Assembly: GCA_039105265.1 (NCBI GenBank)
Contig: JAPFFF010000002.1
Span: forward strand, 2,790,001-2,854,000
Source: Tritrichomonas musculus
Taxonomy: Eukaryota > Parabasalia > Tritrichomonadida > Tritrichomonadidae
Direction: 5' to 3'
Length of the DNA stretch: 64,000 nt
Position 1 is the first letter of the stretch, and every line of letters starts with the position of its first letter. The position numbers and the translations under genes are program-made. Below the pieces are notes generated by a model, which worked only from the letters and a program-made list of their open reading frames with translations, was not told the origin of the DNA and did no database searches. Shown piece by piece: positions 30,345-40,564 of this stretch.

Positions 30345-31508
30345 TCAATATATAAATACAAATGTAAAAGAATCACCACAAAAAACTGATGTAACATTAT
30401 GAACAACAAGAGACTTTTCTGGTTTAATTCGTTCATGTTCATCACCAAGCATTGTTTGACCATCTTTTCCACATCCTGTTGCCCAAATGTCACCGTTTTC
30501 TGCCACAAAAATTGAAAATTTACTTCCTGCAGCAATAAAAACTATTTTATATTTGGAAAAGGGTGGGACTTTAATGAAAGTAAAAGGATTCTTTTGATCA
30601 ATTTTATTTCCAATACCTAGTTGGCCGTTGTCATTTTTGCCCCAAACATATATTTCACCATCTTCTGTCAAAATAACAAAATGACTTGATATACCAGCGA
30701 TTTGCTTTACCTTAACAAAATGTGATTGATCATTTTCAGACCGAGGCATATTTTTTTCAAGATCAAGCTCAATAAAATGAGTAGATTCTCGGACAATTGA
30801 GCCAAGACCAAATAATCTTCCTTTTTCTGTTATCAAAAGAACAGATCCTTCACGTATTGAAACAATATCTTTAACTTGATCTGATTGATCACCATTATTA
30901 TTAAAATCATTCATTAATTGAAATTTTGCGTTATTTTTTGCATATTTAAAAATCCTATAAATAGATCCATCTTCGCATAAAACCCACGGAATATAATTTC
31001 CAAAAATATTAATACACTTTGTGGTTGAACTTGGAAAAACTACTTTTTCAATACTATTATCGCCATTTTTCTTTGATGCAATATAAACTTCACCGATGTT
31101 ACTAAGAAATAATGTAAAATCAAGACCACATTTAACTTTTTCAACTTGAATGGAATCTAAGCAGCCATGAATTTGTGTTGGTTTCACATAAACCTGCAAA
31201 TCATGATTTTCGCAGTCGTCATCTGAGTCAAAGCTCTTTGTTTGTTGGATTTCTTTCAATTCGTTTTCATTTTTTATAGGAAAACCAATCTGGCCGTCTT
31301 CATTATATCCCCATCCAAAAACAGATCCATCATCATTAACAGCAGCGCCATGAAATGATCCTGTTGAAAAGCTTATAATTGAACTCCTATGTAATCCAAT
31401 TATTGATGATGGTAATGTTGAATTATCTTCCCATGGATGACATAAGCATCCAAATGTGTTGGATCCAGCTGAAAGAATTTTTTGTTTAGTTTTTTTTCTT
31501 TTTTCCAT
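30345..31508 (-). CDS. RCC1-repeat protein
   Basis: This 387-residue protein is built of RCC1-type propeller repeats. Clear copies are AAVNDDGSVFGWGYNEDGQIG near residue 55-75, EDGEIYVWGKNDNGQLGIGN near 280-300 and ENGDIWATGCGKDGQTML near 340-357, with weaker ones between. The last repeat closes at the C-terminus (VTSVFCGDSFTFVFIY). RCC1 itself is the Ran exchange factor on chromatin; proteins of this superfamily have many other roles, and nothing here shows Ran binding. The protein is probably a single seven-bladed propeller. The start is ATG at 31508. Confidence 0.85.
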   Translation of the reverse strand: MEKRKKTKQKILSAGSNTFGCLCHPWEDNSTLPSSIIGLHRSSIISFSTGSFHGAAVNDDGSVFGWGYNEDGQIGFPIKNENELKEIQQTKSFDSDDDCENHDLQVYVKPTQIHGCLDSIQVEKVKCGLDFTLFLSNIGEVYIASKKNGDNSIEKVVFPSSTTKCINIFGNYIPWVLCEDGSIYRIFKYAKNNAKFQLMNDFNNNGDQSDQVKDIVSIREGSVLLITEKGRLFGLGSIVRESTHFIELDLEKNMPRSENDQSHFVKVKQIAGISSHFVILTEDGEIYVWGKNDNGQLGIGNKIDQKNPFTFIKVPPFSKYKIVFIAAGSKFSIFVAENGDIWATGCGKDGQTMLGDEHERIKPEKSLVVHNVTSVFCGDSFTFVFIY

Positions 31509-31951
31509 TTATCATGTAAGTTTATATTTCAATTAATTTCATTTAAAATTTTCAATTAAAACTCAAATTTTCATTGTATAAAATTTATCTTTGATGCATA
31601 AAGATTTTAGACGTTTTTAGATAATCAATGTTCATTGAGATTAACAAATAATAAAAATAATAAAAATCCTCTTATATCAACCGATATTTTAAATAAACTT
31701 GAAAAAATCAAATGTTATAAAGAAATATCTCATATTCGTTAGTAATATCAAAGGAGTGCAAATGGTCATTTTAGCATTTATATAGACTACAAAAAGTTCT
31801 TAAATGATTTCGAGATCATGGCGAAATCCATGCAAGCTTTGTCAAATTTAGAACTAGTTTTTTGGATATGACAGATGATTTTATATTCTCTGAAAAATTT
31901 CACCATTAATAAAAGGTTTAAAATTTTCAGAATATTTTGCAATTATTATAA
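31509..31951. other. Divergent spacer
   Basis: This AT-rich region lies between the RCC1-like (minus) and pecanex-like (plus) genes. I see no RNA gene, repeat or clear regulatory motif. Confidence 0.4.
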
Positions 31952-34900
31952 ATGGGCTCACTTCGAATATTCGAGCATGTCATTTCTTCTTTCTTTGGTG
32001 GATTTAGTTTAAATCGAAGTTGTCGCTCAGATACAGTTCGAATTATTTTTTTTGTTCTTTTAATTGTATTTTTCGAAACATTTTTTTACCTCAAAACATC
32101 GCGAAATACAAAACTTATTGCGTGTGGTATTTTAATGATTATTGTTTTTCTTATTAAATTAGTACTTTATCTTTTTCATTTGATGCTTAATACTGCTTTG
32201 GATCTTTCAAATTCAGAACCATCAATCAAAGAAGAAAGGCCCGAAGATATACCTCAAGAAGTATGGGAAACACGATCTTTATTAAAAAATCCAAAACCAA
32301 ATTTGGACTCTGTTGTTAGCGATTTAATTGCTTCTGGAATAGATGCCAACGGACTGATTCGCCTTGTTGATTACATTCAAAATGCTCCTGAAAGCCCAGT
32401 CGAAGAACTTTCATCAGAAGAAGATCAAAATCCAGTTATCAATATTTGTGGGCGCTTACATACATTGCCATTTAGTCGTTATACAGTAGAAAAAATATTT
32501 CCTACTAATTTTTCATTTTCAGTTTTATTTTTTTCCGCAGTTTTTGGGTTCAGTTGTTGTTATTTACCATTATCATTATTCGATCAATTAAGAAACCGTG
32601 AAAAGTGGTGGGTTGCAATAGAATGTGCGTTTTCGATTTTTTCTATTCTTAGACCTCCTGAAGTAGACCCTTATTTAACTTTTACACCTGATTCATGGAC
32701 AGGCTTATCTCGTCCGTTAGGAATAACGATTATATGTACAATATGGCGTGTTACAATTGATGCAGAAAACGAAAATCCAATTTCGCATCTTCCTTTTTAT
32801 GATATCGAAATTAATTGGACTTCAGCTTTTCCATACATTTATGATATTTGTCGATATGGTCTCTTACTTCTTCCTTTTTGGATTGTTATTGGATTTATTG
32901 GTCATCCAGTTTCTACCATTATCTCCATCCTTGAATCAGCATGTCGTTATTTATTTGGCCAAAACGGAGTAAAAAATGTTCTACATCTAGTTATTCAGAT
33001 TGCACGAGGAGCAATTTCAGTAGCATGCTGCTGGGCTCTTCTACAATATCGAAAGAACGAAATCACAATGAGTCTATCTATAACGGTTTCCACTTTTTTA
33101 GGTTGTCTACCCATTTATTTCAAAAAAAGTCAAATGAAAAGTGTTTTTGTATCTTTTTTGTATCCTGTTATTCTCACAGCAACTTCTTTTATCTCTTCTT
33201 ACTGTCTCTGCTTCTTGCTTATCAGCGACAAAAGCAACGAAGCTCTCAAACAGGAGATCATTCTTTGGTTTTCTTCCTCATGGTTCATTCTCTTTGATCT
33301 TATTATACCTTATTTCAATTCAAATCATCAATATTATATATTTCACTGTAGGTTATTAGTATATAACCGTCTAACTATTCTATTTCGTGATCTTTCACAG
33401 ATTATTGTTGGGCCACTCTTTTTAGCCTCTTGTCTCCTGCATTCACATCTCCATCCACTTCTCATTGCCTTCATTATTGTCCATGCAACCCAAAAGTATA
33501 GCACAGAACCACACATTTTTGCCTTAGCCGTTTTTATAGTAGTTGTTACTCTTCCATATGATTTTGATAAAAATAATGATTACACAGCTAATTTATTAAT
33601 TGCACTTCTTGTTGTTTCGAAGATAGAAATCTTCTACCCTCAGGTTCAACTTGTATATCGAAGCAGAGATTATTTCAACCTCATTAGTGTTTTCGAAGAT
33701 TTCGAAAATTTAAGCTTTATTTATACAATTATATCGCCGATCATACATTCTTTTCCACTTAATGATTTTGTGTTGAAAATACCAGCTCTCTTTTGGTCTT
33801 TCTTTACTGGCTGTTCATTTACAGCAGTACAAGGTTTTTGTTATTTACTTGCACCTTCTCCTCCTCGTTGTTTCTACTTCTTCGATTGGCCAGTAGTCAA
33901 CGAAGGCGGCTCAGAAAAAGTTTCCTTTACTAAACATGTTTCAGAGCATCCAATTGAAACGCCCGTTTATACATCAACTGCTCGTGCATTATCAAAGGAT
34001 TTCGCGACAATTGCTCGTTCTGGTCGTCTTGGATACATTTGTTCAGGTGACATATTCCTCTTCAAATCTGAATCTCTTGCAGCCTTCGTTCATGTCATTT
34101 CGCAAGAGCCATCGGCTATAAGAATCCAAGTTCGTGGTCTTGAATACGATCAGCAAACAACGTGTCATAGAGGTGAGAACGGAAGATTGAATGAAATTAT
34201 TAACAATTATTCTCTATTTCCTAATTTCTTCGCAGCAAGTGCTTCATTAAATTGTGTCTACGACATTCGAGCACTTGGTATTCCACTTCAAATGTTCGAC
34301 GTTTCACAGACAAAGATTGATCAAGCGTTCGTTGGTCTCAGTGCAAAACAAACGTATGAAATGTTTCTTGTTAGCTTTGCTTACACAATTGCTACTCGTA
34401 AAGAGAAGTTGTTTGAAGTTCGCCCTGTTTCTTCAGAAGACGAAGAAAGTGTGCGACCATTTAGGACCTCAAATTTGATGTCAAAAATTCGAACAATTGC
34501 GTCAAAGAGGTTGAACAATGGCAACATTGGCATAACGAATAACAATACTACAACAGCAGTACTAAACAACAATAATGAAAACAACGAAAATAGTTTAAAT
34601 GAAAATGATAGTGCTTTAAATGATGAAGCGGAAGCAGAAGTTGAAATTGATGGCGGAAATGAAGGTGAGTTTGATGATGAAGAAGCCAATTTAGCTGTTA
34701 ATTTGTGGCTTGTCATAGCAATGACTTTATTCAATGGAGATAACTTAAATTTAAAGACAGATATTATTGTTGATTCCTTCAAAGGAAGTCCGCCTTTCAA
34801 TGAACACCAGACATGGATTTATAACTCGCCAACATTGCTTGTTGAAGTAATTGTTCCTTCAATTCAACTTGGATGCACAGCTGCTTTTATTGCTAGCGCC

Positions 34901-35347
34901 GATGGTAGTATAGACTTTGACGAAAACGAAGAAGTAAACGCTGATGATGCTGTTTCTTTCTTAGATAACTTGAAACAGTCGACTGTTATGACAACTTTAG
35001 AATCTAACCGTTTTCAGAAAGCATTCTTCTCTGAAAGCAATCGTACTATTATCTCAATGGACACAATCCAGAGGGAAAGCACTGTTATTCGTTTTGTCAT
35101 GACCAATAAAAGATGGGATGTTTTCCAAATGAAGCATGAATGGATTAGAGCTTTGTGGTCTAATGATGAGAAAAATATCATCTTTTACTCACAACAGGAC
35201 AATGAAAGAATCTCAATTCAGCACAACGATGTGCTTTTAAATAATATGATTATGCAAGCAGCTGATATCCCAGTCGGTTACCCGGCATATACTAGCGAAA
35301 TTATTGATTCATATACCAATCCTCTCTCTATCGAATCTTTTGAATAA
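31952..35347 (+). CDS. Pecanex-like multi-pass membrane protein
   Basis: This 1131-residue protein has two N-terminal hydrophobic spans (about 28-75), a charged loop, and then a block of about 8-10 membrane segments (about 190-620). A soluble C-terminal region follows. It contains CFYFFDWPVV, a conserved segment including IRIQVRGLEYDQQTTCHRGE (about 722-741, the pecanex RGLE..GTYC region) and a low-complexity Asn/Glu stretch (about 850-915). Pecanex proteins act in the ER or secretory pathway (Notch signalling in animals); the trichomonad role is unknown. The length is shorter than metazoan pecanex but fits protist forms. The call rests mainly on the RGLE region and the layout. Confidence 0.75.
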   Translation: MGSLRIFEHVISSFFGGFSLNRSCRSDTVRIIFFVLLIVFFETFFYLKTSRNTKLIACGILMIIVFLIKLVLYLFHLMLNTALDLSNSEPSIKEERPEDIPQEVWETRSLLKNPKPNLDSVVSDLIASGIDANGLIRLVDYIQNAPESPVEELSSEEDQNPVINICGRLHTLPFSRYTVEKIFPTNFSFSVLFFSAVFGFSCCYLPLSLFDQLRNREKWWVAIECAFSIFSILRPPEVDPYLTFTPDSWTGLSRPLGITIICTIWRVTIDAENENPISHLPFYDIEINWTSAFPYIYDICRYGLLLLPFWIVIGFIGHPVSTIISILESACRYLFGQNGVKNVLHLVIQIARGAISVACCWALLQYRKNEITMSLSITVSTFLGCLPIYFKKSQMKSVFVSFLYPVILTATSFISSYCLCFLLISDKSNEALKQEIILWFSSSWFILFDLIIPYFNSNHQYYIFHCRLLVYNRLTILFRDLSQIIVGPLFLASCLLHSHLHPLLIAFIIVHATQKYSTEPHIFALAVFIVVVTLPYDFDKNNDYTANLLIALLVVSKIEIFYPQVQLVYRSRDYFNLISVFEDFENLSFIYTIISPIIHSFPLNDFVLKIPALFWSFFTGCSFTAVQGFCYLLAPSPPRCFYFFDWPVVNEGGSEKVSFTKHVSEHPIETPVYTSTARALSKDFATIARSGRLGYICSGDIFLFKSESLAAFVHVISQEPSAIRIQVRGLEYDQQTTCHRGENGRLNEIINNYSLFPNFFAASASLNCVYDIRALGIPLQMFDVSQTKIDQAFVGLSAKQTYEMFLVSFAYTIATRKEKLFEVRPVSSEDEESVRPFRTSNLMSKIRTIASKRLNNGNIGITNNNTTTAVLNNNNENNENSLNENDSALNDEAEAEVEIDGGNEGEFDDEEANLAVNLWLVIAMTLFNGDNLNLKTDIIVDSFKGSPPFNEHQTWIYNSPTLLVEVIVPSIQLGCTAAFIASADGSIDFDENEEVNADDAVSFLDNLKQSTVMTTLESNRFQKAFFSESNRTIISMDTIQRESTVIRFVMTNKRWDVFQMKHEWIRALWSNDEKNIIFYSQQDNERISIQHNDVLLNNMIMQAADIPVGYPAYTSEIIDSYTNPLSIESFE

Positions 35348-35828
35348 TTGAAACGTTTTGCGCTTTATTTGTATTGTTTTTTTTTTTTTATATATAACAT
35401 TTGTTTTATAATAACTCTCTATCAATAAAAATTATTGTTTTATTTTTAAATGTTTAAGTTGTTTTATATTGAATTGGAGTTTTAATGTTAATAATTAAAA
35501 AATCTGATTATATTTCTAAAAAATTTTGCTTTTTGCTATTGTCATTAATTAAACTAGTATTAATATAAATTGTAATGATGCTTTTAAAATAAGATTTTTG
35601 AGAGCAAGATGTATAAAAAATTAACTTTTAGATTATAAATGCTAGTTTGGTAAATATTATTAATATATTGTCAGACAATATAATCAGTACAAATTAATTT
35701 TAATTTTATTGTTTCTTTTTTTTGATTGACAAAAAAATGTATCAAAATTAAAACAGAATATATTCAATATGTAATATCTTTAATCAAGATGATTTAAACT
35801 ATAAAAAGCGTAAATTACATGCTGAAAA
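35348..35828. other. AT-rich spacer
   Basis: I see no gene or structured element downstream of the pecanex-like gene. Confidence 0.45.
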
Positions 35829-36005
35829 CTAATCAAATTTAACTTCCTTTTTGTTTCTGAAGAGAGTTGCAGCGACTTTGCCTGTTGATACAAATAAATA
35901 AATGCCAATGCAAATATGGAACAAAATAAGGAGTAATAAGAAGATTCCTAGACCGTCTGAAAGTTCGATGCTCTGGAAGAAATTATGTAAAAATTCAGGA
36001 ATCAT
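35829..36005 (-). CDS. 58-residue single-span membrane microprotein
   Basis: A compact minus-strand frame starting at ATG (36003-36005) encodes 58 residues. It begins MIPEFLHNFFQSIELSDG, has one long hydrophobic segment (about 19-43, IFLLLLILFHICIGIYLFV) and a basic tail (RNKKEVKFD). Base composition and codon use look like the neighbouring genes, not like the surrounding AT-rich spacer, which supports a real gene. The layout recalls small integral membrane proteins of the ER, but I cannot assign a family. An upstream in-frame stop and the lack of another ATG support the start. Confidence 0.6.
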   Translation of the reverse strand: MIPEFLHNFFQSIELSDGLGIFLLLLILFHICIGIYLFVSTGKVAATLFRNKKEVKFD

Positions 36006-36395
36006 AAAATTATAAATGGTCTTGTACCTTCAGCCTCAGAATTCTATTCAATTATTGATGATTATTTGAGAAGAACGATATATTCAATCTTTGAATTTTC
36101 AATAATTTTTCATTGAGTAAAAAATAGATTTATATAAAAAAAGCATTTGAAATAATTATGAAAAATCTTTTTTAATTATTAAAAAATAATATAAATATCA
36201 AAAAATACAAAAATATTCATGTATACTTATGCAATTTGAAAATATATGTTGAAATATGATATAAGTGAACGTTGGATGATCGCATTTAATTCAAATTTTG
36301 AATTAATTAAAAATTTTCATAAACTTTTTAAGAAATAATCGATCAGTTATGTACGTTTTAATTAAAAAAGTGAAAATCCTCAATCTGAATTAAAG
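36006..36395. other. Divergent spacer with an AAAAAGTGAAAA word
   Basis: This AT-rich spacer contains AAAAAGTGAAAA at 36365-36376, about 30 bp before the kinase start, and CTCAATCTG just before the ATG, which could be an initiator. Nothing else is visible. Confidence 0.4.
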
Positions 36396-37817
36396 ATGGA
36401 AGAAATTTCTGAATCAGAAATTCCAAAAAGCATTGGGAATTATAATTTAAAAACAAAAATTGGCCAAGGTTCCTTTGCTACTGTTTGGAAAGCCGAAAAT
36501 ATTTATGCTAAAAAAGATGTTGCGATCAAAATTGTTGATAATTCTAGTCTTGAAAACGAAGAATCAAAAAATCGATTTATTCGTGAAATTAGCATTATTA
36601 AACAAATGGATCATCCATTTATTTGCAAACTTTTTGAAATAATTAATACTCCAAAGTTTACATATTTGGTGATGGAATATGCAGAAAGCGGTTCAATTTT
36701 AACATTTATTAACAAAATAGGTAGACTCCCCGAACCACAAGCACGTAGGTATTTTTCTCAATTACTTTCTGGAATAGAATATCTTCATAACGAAAAACAA
36801 GTTGCACACAGAGATTTAAAAGCTGAAAATGTTCTTTTAGATAGAAATATGAATATTAGACTTATTGACTTTGGTCTTTCAAATGTTTTTTCTTTTGAAA
36901 AGCCTGAATTACGAAGTTCATGCGGTTCTCCTGCGTATGCATCGCCAGAAATGGTTAGAGGTATGCCATATACGAAAATGGCAGATATATGGAGTGCAGG
37001 TGTTTTATTATATGCAATAGTTACTGGGCAATTACCTTTTGAAGATGATAATCTAAGCACTTTGTTGCAAAAAATTGCATTTACAGAGCCTGAATATCCT
37101 TCCTTTTTATCCCCACAACTGGTTGATCTTTTAAAAAAAATATTAACGAAAAGTTCAGACCAAAGATTATCAATTCACAAAATAAAAGCGCATCCATGGT
37201 TTTCTCAAACTGAATATGCTAAATTTTTAAAATTACGATTTTGGACAAATGAAAAATGGTTAGCAAAAGGTATTGATCGCGATATTGTTGATGAAATTTC
37301 ATCTTTTGGATTAAATGCTCAAAAGTTGCCTAATGATCTCATTTGTAGTGAGTATAATGAAGTTACAGCCATATATTTAATCTTACGCAGGGAGCAAATT
37401 ACAAATCAAATTGATGAAATGATGCAGTCTCTCAAAAATTCTGGAAATAATTCATCTCCCAAGGATAACAGTAGCAATGAGCAAAATTCCCCTGAAAAAG
37501 CTGAGATTCTTTCAAAATCAAATCCTTCCACACCAAAAAACGAAAATCCTCAGCATATTAGTTTTAAATCAAGAAAATGCGACCTAACTCCTGTTTTACC
37601 AAATCGAAAGTCTGTTCAGGTCAAACCAAATAAACTTGATTTTTCACCACCCAAAAACGATACTTTGCGAAAGCAAAGAAATAGCACTGATACGTTTGAT
37701 ATACCTCGAAGTAAAGAAAAGATATCATCAACTCGAGTGCGATCAAAAATACCAGTTTTGCGTAGGCGAAAAAGTTCAAATTCAAGCAATATGGATTCTC
37801 AAGTTTCTTTGGACTAA
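36396..37817 (+). CDS. CAMK/AMPK-like Ser/Thr kinase
   Basis: This 473-residue protein has an N-terminal kinase domain (about 16-268) of the CAMKL group, common in trichomonads. Motifs are GQGSFATV (23-30), Lys45 in VAIKI, HRDLKAEN (138-145), DFG (158-160) and activation segment GSPAYASPE (177-185); the Ala after HRDLK and SPAYASPE are typical of SNF1/AMPK relatives. The C-terminal 200 residues are Ser/Asn/Lys-rich and disordered. Residues 285-330 may form a small UBA- or autoinhibitory-like helix region (VDEISSFGLNAQKL). All catalytic residues are present. The target is unknown. It is convergent with the CK1 gene 150 bp away. Confidence 0.9.
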   Translation: MEEISESEIPKSIGNYNLKTKIGQGSFATVWKAENIYAKKDVAIKIVDNSSLENEESKNRFIREISIIKQMDHPFICKLFEIINTPKFTYLVMEYAESGSILTFINKIGRLPEPQARRYFSQLLSGIEYLHNEKQVAHRDLKAENVLLDRNMNIRLIDFGLSNVFSFEKPELRSSCGSPAYASPEMVRGMPYTKMADIWSAGVLLYAIVTGQLPFEDDNLSTLLQKIAFTEPEYPSFLSPQLVDLLKKILTKSSDQRLSIHKIKAHPWFSQTEYAKFLKLRFWTNEKWLAKGIDRDIVDEISSFGLNAQKLPNDLICSEYNEVTAIYLILRREQITNQIDEMMQSLKNSGNNSSPKDNSSNEQNSPEKAEILSKSNPSTPKNENPQHISFKSRKCDLTPVLPNRKSVQVKPNKLDFSPPKNDTLRKQRNSTDTFDIPRSKEKISSTRVRSKIPVLRRRKSSNSSNMDSQVSLD

Positions 37818-37968
37818 TAATAAGAAAAATATGTTACATAATATTTGTTTCATAAACTATAGATTTATACTAATCGATGTTTTTAAAAATAAATGTTTGA
37901 TGTTATATAAATAGAAGTATTATTTATATATATTTAAATAAATAGATAAAAAAACAGAAGTTATATTA

Positions 37969-39036
37969 TTAACAAATTGTGCAGCATCCTCCTTTTCCTT
38001 CTGAGCCACTTGCGTTATTGGAAGTTTCTTTCTTTTTAGGTTCATCTTCTTTAGTTGTAAGAGGAATTGAGGAAATTTCTTGGATTTCTTCGCTATTCAA
38101 TTTTTCCCAATCTAGCACTGTCTTTGATGTGTTTTCTTTGGATAATGCTTGATTAAGATATAAAATGATCAATTCATAATCCGGAGTATCTTCATACCCA
38201 AGCATACTTATATGTCTATATATAGGTATAAATTCCTGAGGCATACCTGTACAAATTTCTTCAACTGTAAGTGTCCTTTTTAGTCTAATTGTTTCTTCTT
38301 TGTTATCGCTCCCTGGCCAAGGCAATTTTCCTTTAGCTAGTTCAACCATAGAATAAAACCATGAAATCATATCATCTCGGCGTGATAGTTCCATTTCATC
38401 ATGTGCATGTAGCGAAGCGTATCGAACTGTTCCAGTATACCCAGGATCATCTCGTGGAGGCTTGTGAAATCCTGTTTCTGGATCAATATATTGGCGTGAA
38501 AGGCCAAAATCTATAAGGCAAATTGGATCCTTTTTTTCTGCTCGAATTAAAAAGTTTCCTGGTTTAACATCTCTGTGAATATAGCCTAATTTATGCATAT
38601 CTCGAAGGCAATTAACCATGCTTGATCCAAGGGTTAAGTAAGTATAACTCGATAATTTTTTACTGGGAACAGATCGCCGAAGGAGTGAAAGTGATGGACC
38701 TAAAAGTTCCATAACAAGATATTTAAAATCATCAAATTTACCAGAATCAATAAAAGTAGGAAAAGAATGTGAAGATTGCAATTCTTTCATGATTTTTATT
38801 TCTGTATTAATGCCACGTTTCTCTGCATCTAAATATTCGATTTTCATTGCGTAATGAATTTCTGTTTGAGGATCCTTTACTTCATAAATGTCGCCGTATC
38901 CACCTTCACCAATCATTTCTATTATTTCAAAATTGCCAACAATAGTTCCTTCTGGAATTTCATCAGAACTAGTTTCGCTATCATCATCGATTTCTTGTTG
39001 GTCGTTATTAGGGCTATTATTTTGTTCCGTATTCAC
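37969..39036 (-). CDS. Casein kinase 1 with CaaX-like C-terminus
   Basis: This is a CK1-group kinase: G-loop GEGGYGDI (43-50), Lys65 in YAMKI, HRDVKPGN (154-161) with IHRDVKPGNFLI typical of CK1, DFGLS (176-180), then RRDDMISWFYSMVEL (the CK1 signature in place of the usual subdomain IX). The protein ends GGCCTIC, so the last four residues CTIC fit a CaaX prenylation box preceded by another Cys. Membrane attachment is therefore plausible, as in several CK1 gamma and yeast Yck proteins that carry lipidated tails. The frame opens with GTG at 39036 after an in-frame TAG; the first ATG (38916, codon 41) lies inside the glycine loop region and would remove strand beta1. Confidence 0.88.
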   Translation of the reverse strand: MNTEQNNSPNNDQQEIDDDSETSSDEIPEGTIVGNFEIIEMIGEGGYGDIYEVKDPQTEIHYAMKIEYLDAEKRGINTEIKIMKELQSSHSFPTFIDSGKFDDFKYLVMELLGPSLSLLRRSVPSKKLSSYTYLTLGSSMVNCLRDMHKLGYIHRDVKPGNFLIRAEKKDPICLIDFGLSRQYIDPETGFHKPPRDDPGYTGTVRYASLHAHDEMELSRRDDMISWFYSMVELAKGKLPWPGSDNKEETIRLKRTLTVEEICTGMPQEFIPIYRHISMLGYEDTPDYELIILYLNQALSKENTSKTVLDWEKLNSEEIQEISSIPLTTKEDEPKKKETSNNASGSEGKGGCCTIC

Positions 39037-39420
39037 CTCCTAGCTTTGTTAAAATTTTGGAATTCTTTATGAAAAATCTCTTTGAAAAATCGAAAAACTT
39101 TTGATAATATTATTTTGAAAGTCTTCAAAAGTCTAATCGGAATTTTATATGAATTATTTGCTATATTTATATATTATTTTATTTAAATATATACATATAT
39201 GATTGTTTAAATATTTATTGTTTATATCTTGAAATATTGAATAAAAGTTTGTAAATTAGTCTATTTTTATTTTCTCTTTTAGAGAATTGAATAGGCATGT
39301 CCTGTTTCATAACTCCTAGACAATATGGTTTTTAAAAATTCAAAAAGCCTTTCAAAAAATAAGTTTTTTAATAAATGTTGCCATTTTCTCTTTTTAGAAA
39401 GAGTGCTTATTTGTTATATT

Positions 39421-39454
<34 letters not shown>

Positions 39455-39823
39455 CTCTATTTCATAAAGTTTACAGCATAGCCAAAGCGTTAAAAATAAT
39501 CATTTCAAAATGAGTATATTTTGGTATTCTAACATTATGTAGCTATAATTAATTATTATTTATGATAAATTAAAATTATTAATTGTTTTTAGATGGTTAA
39601 TTATCTTTTTACCTTATGAATTTCATGTAAATTTGTATTTTATTAATGTCAGATAAATTTAAAAGAATTTAATTTGCTTAAATTTTTATGTACAGTAATC
39701 TAATCATCTGGAAAGAGAAAACTACTTCAAAGGTATAGGAATTCGATTTAACTTCGTAAAATCGAATAAAATTATGAGTGTGTGAAAAAATTGCGATATT
39801 ATTTTTATTGGTGAAAGTTTTTT
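39037..39823. other. AT-rich spacer with a 33-bp T tract
   Basis: A run of 33 T residues lies at 39422-39454. No gene is visible. If CK1 has a 5' exon, it would lie in this region. Confidence 0.4.
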
Positions 39824-40555
39824 GGGAAATCGTAATCGCCCGTAATCGTAATAGCCCGTGGCGGTTTAGGTCAATATTGACCTTGTATCGTACCATAGAA
39901 AAAAAAGTCTGGAACTTTTTTGCACTTTTGCAAAAAAAAGCATGGGTAGCTACTCATGGTTTTTTCTATATAAAAAAAAATATAAACCGAATATTTTTTT
40001 ATTGTCTAAAATCGATATTATTATGAGCATTCACATATAAACAAGAAAGGACAAATATTTTATATACTAATAAAAGTTCTATTGATTACTTTATAACAGA
40101 GAAAATCAAAATTTTAATCTAAATATTATATGAATATTTTATATTGTGTAAGCAAATGCACAATCCAAAGGCTTAAAAATAAATATGAAACCGTATTACT
40201 CAAAATTAATTAACTACCTTTTAATTTTTAAAGTATAAGATTTTCAATATCAATGATATTGCGAAAAGTTGGAATTTACGTAATTATATACATCAAAATA
40301 ATAAAATGATGATGTTAAAAATATTTGCGCTTTCTTGTTTATATGTGAATGCTCATAATAATATCGATTTTAGACAATAAAAAAATATTCGGTTTATAAT
40401 TTTTTTTATATAGAAAAAACCATGAGTAGCTACCCATGCTTTTTTTTGCAAAAGTGCAAAAAAGTTCCAGACTTTTTTTTCTATGGTACGATACAAGGTC
40501 AATATTGACCTAAACCGCCACGGGCTATTACGATTACGGGCGATTACGATTTCCC
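39824..40555. mobile_element. Mutator-like foldback element, 732 bp
   Basis: The two arms (39824-40049 and 40330-40555, about 226 bp each) are near-identical inverted repeats that begin GGGAAATCGTAATCGCCCG and end in ACAAGAAAG. They flank a 280-bp AT-rich core with no gene. Each arm contains the 14-bp palindrome GGTCAATATTGACC. The direct repeat AAGTTTTTT occurs just outside both ends (39815-39823 and 40556-40564), which fits a 9-bp target duplication. Long inverted ends plus a 9-bp duplication are the signature of Mutator-like elements, which are known in trichomonads. The copy has no transposase and is non-autonomous; close arm identity implies youth or gene conversion. Confidence 0.82.
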
Positions 40556-40564
40556 AAGTTTTTT

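Noticed and set aside
30323-30535. A 70-codon minus-strand frame at the 3' end of the RCC1-like gene
   Set aside because: It overlaps the RCC1 frame, which has clear repeats through its end.
34381-34800. A 139-codon minus-strand frame inside the pecanex-like gene
   Set aside because: It mirrors the low-complexity Asn/Glu coding stretch and matches no family.
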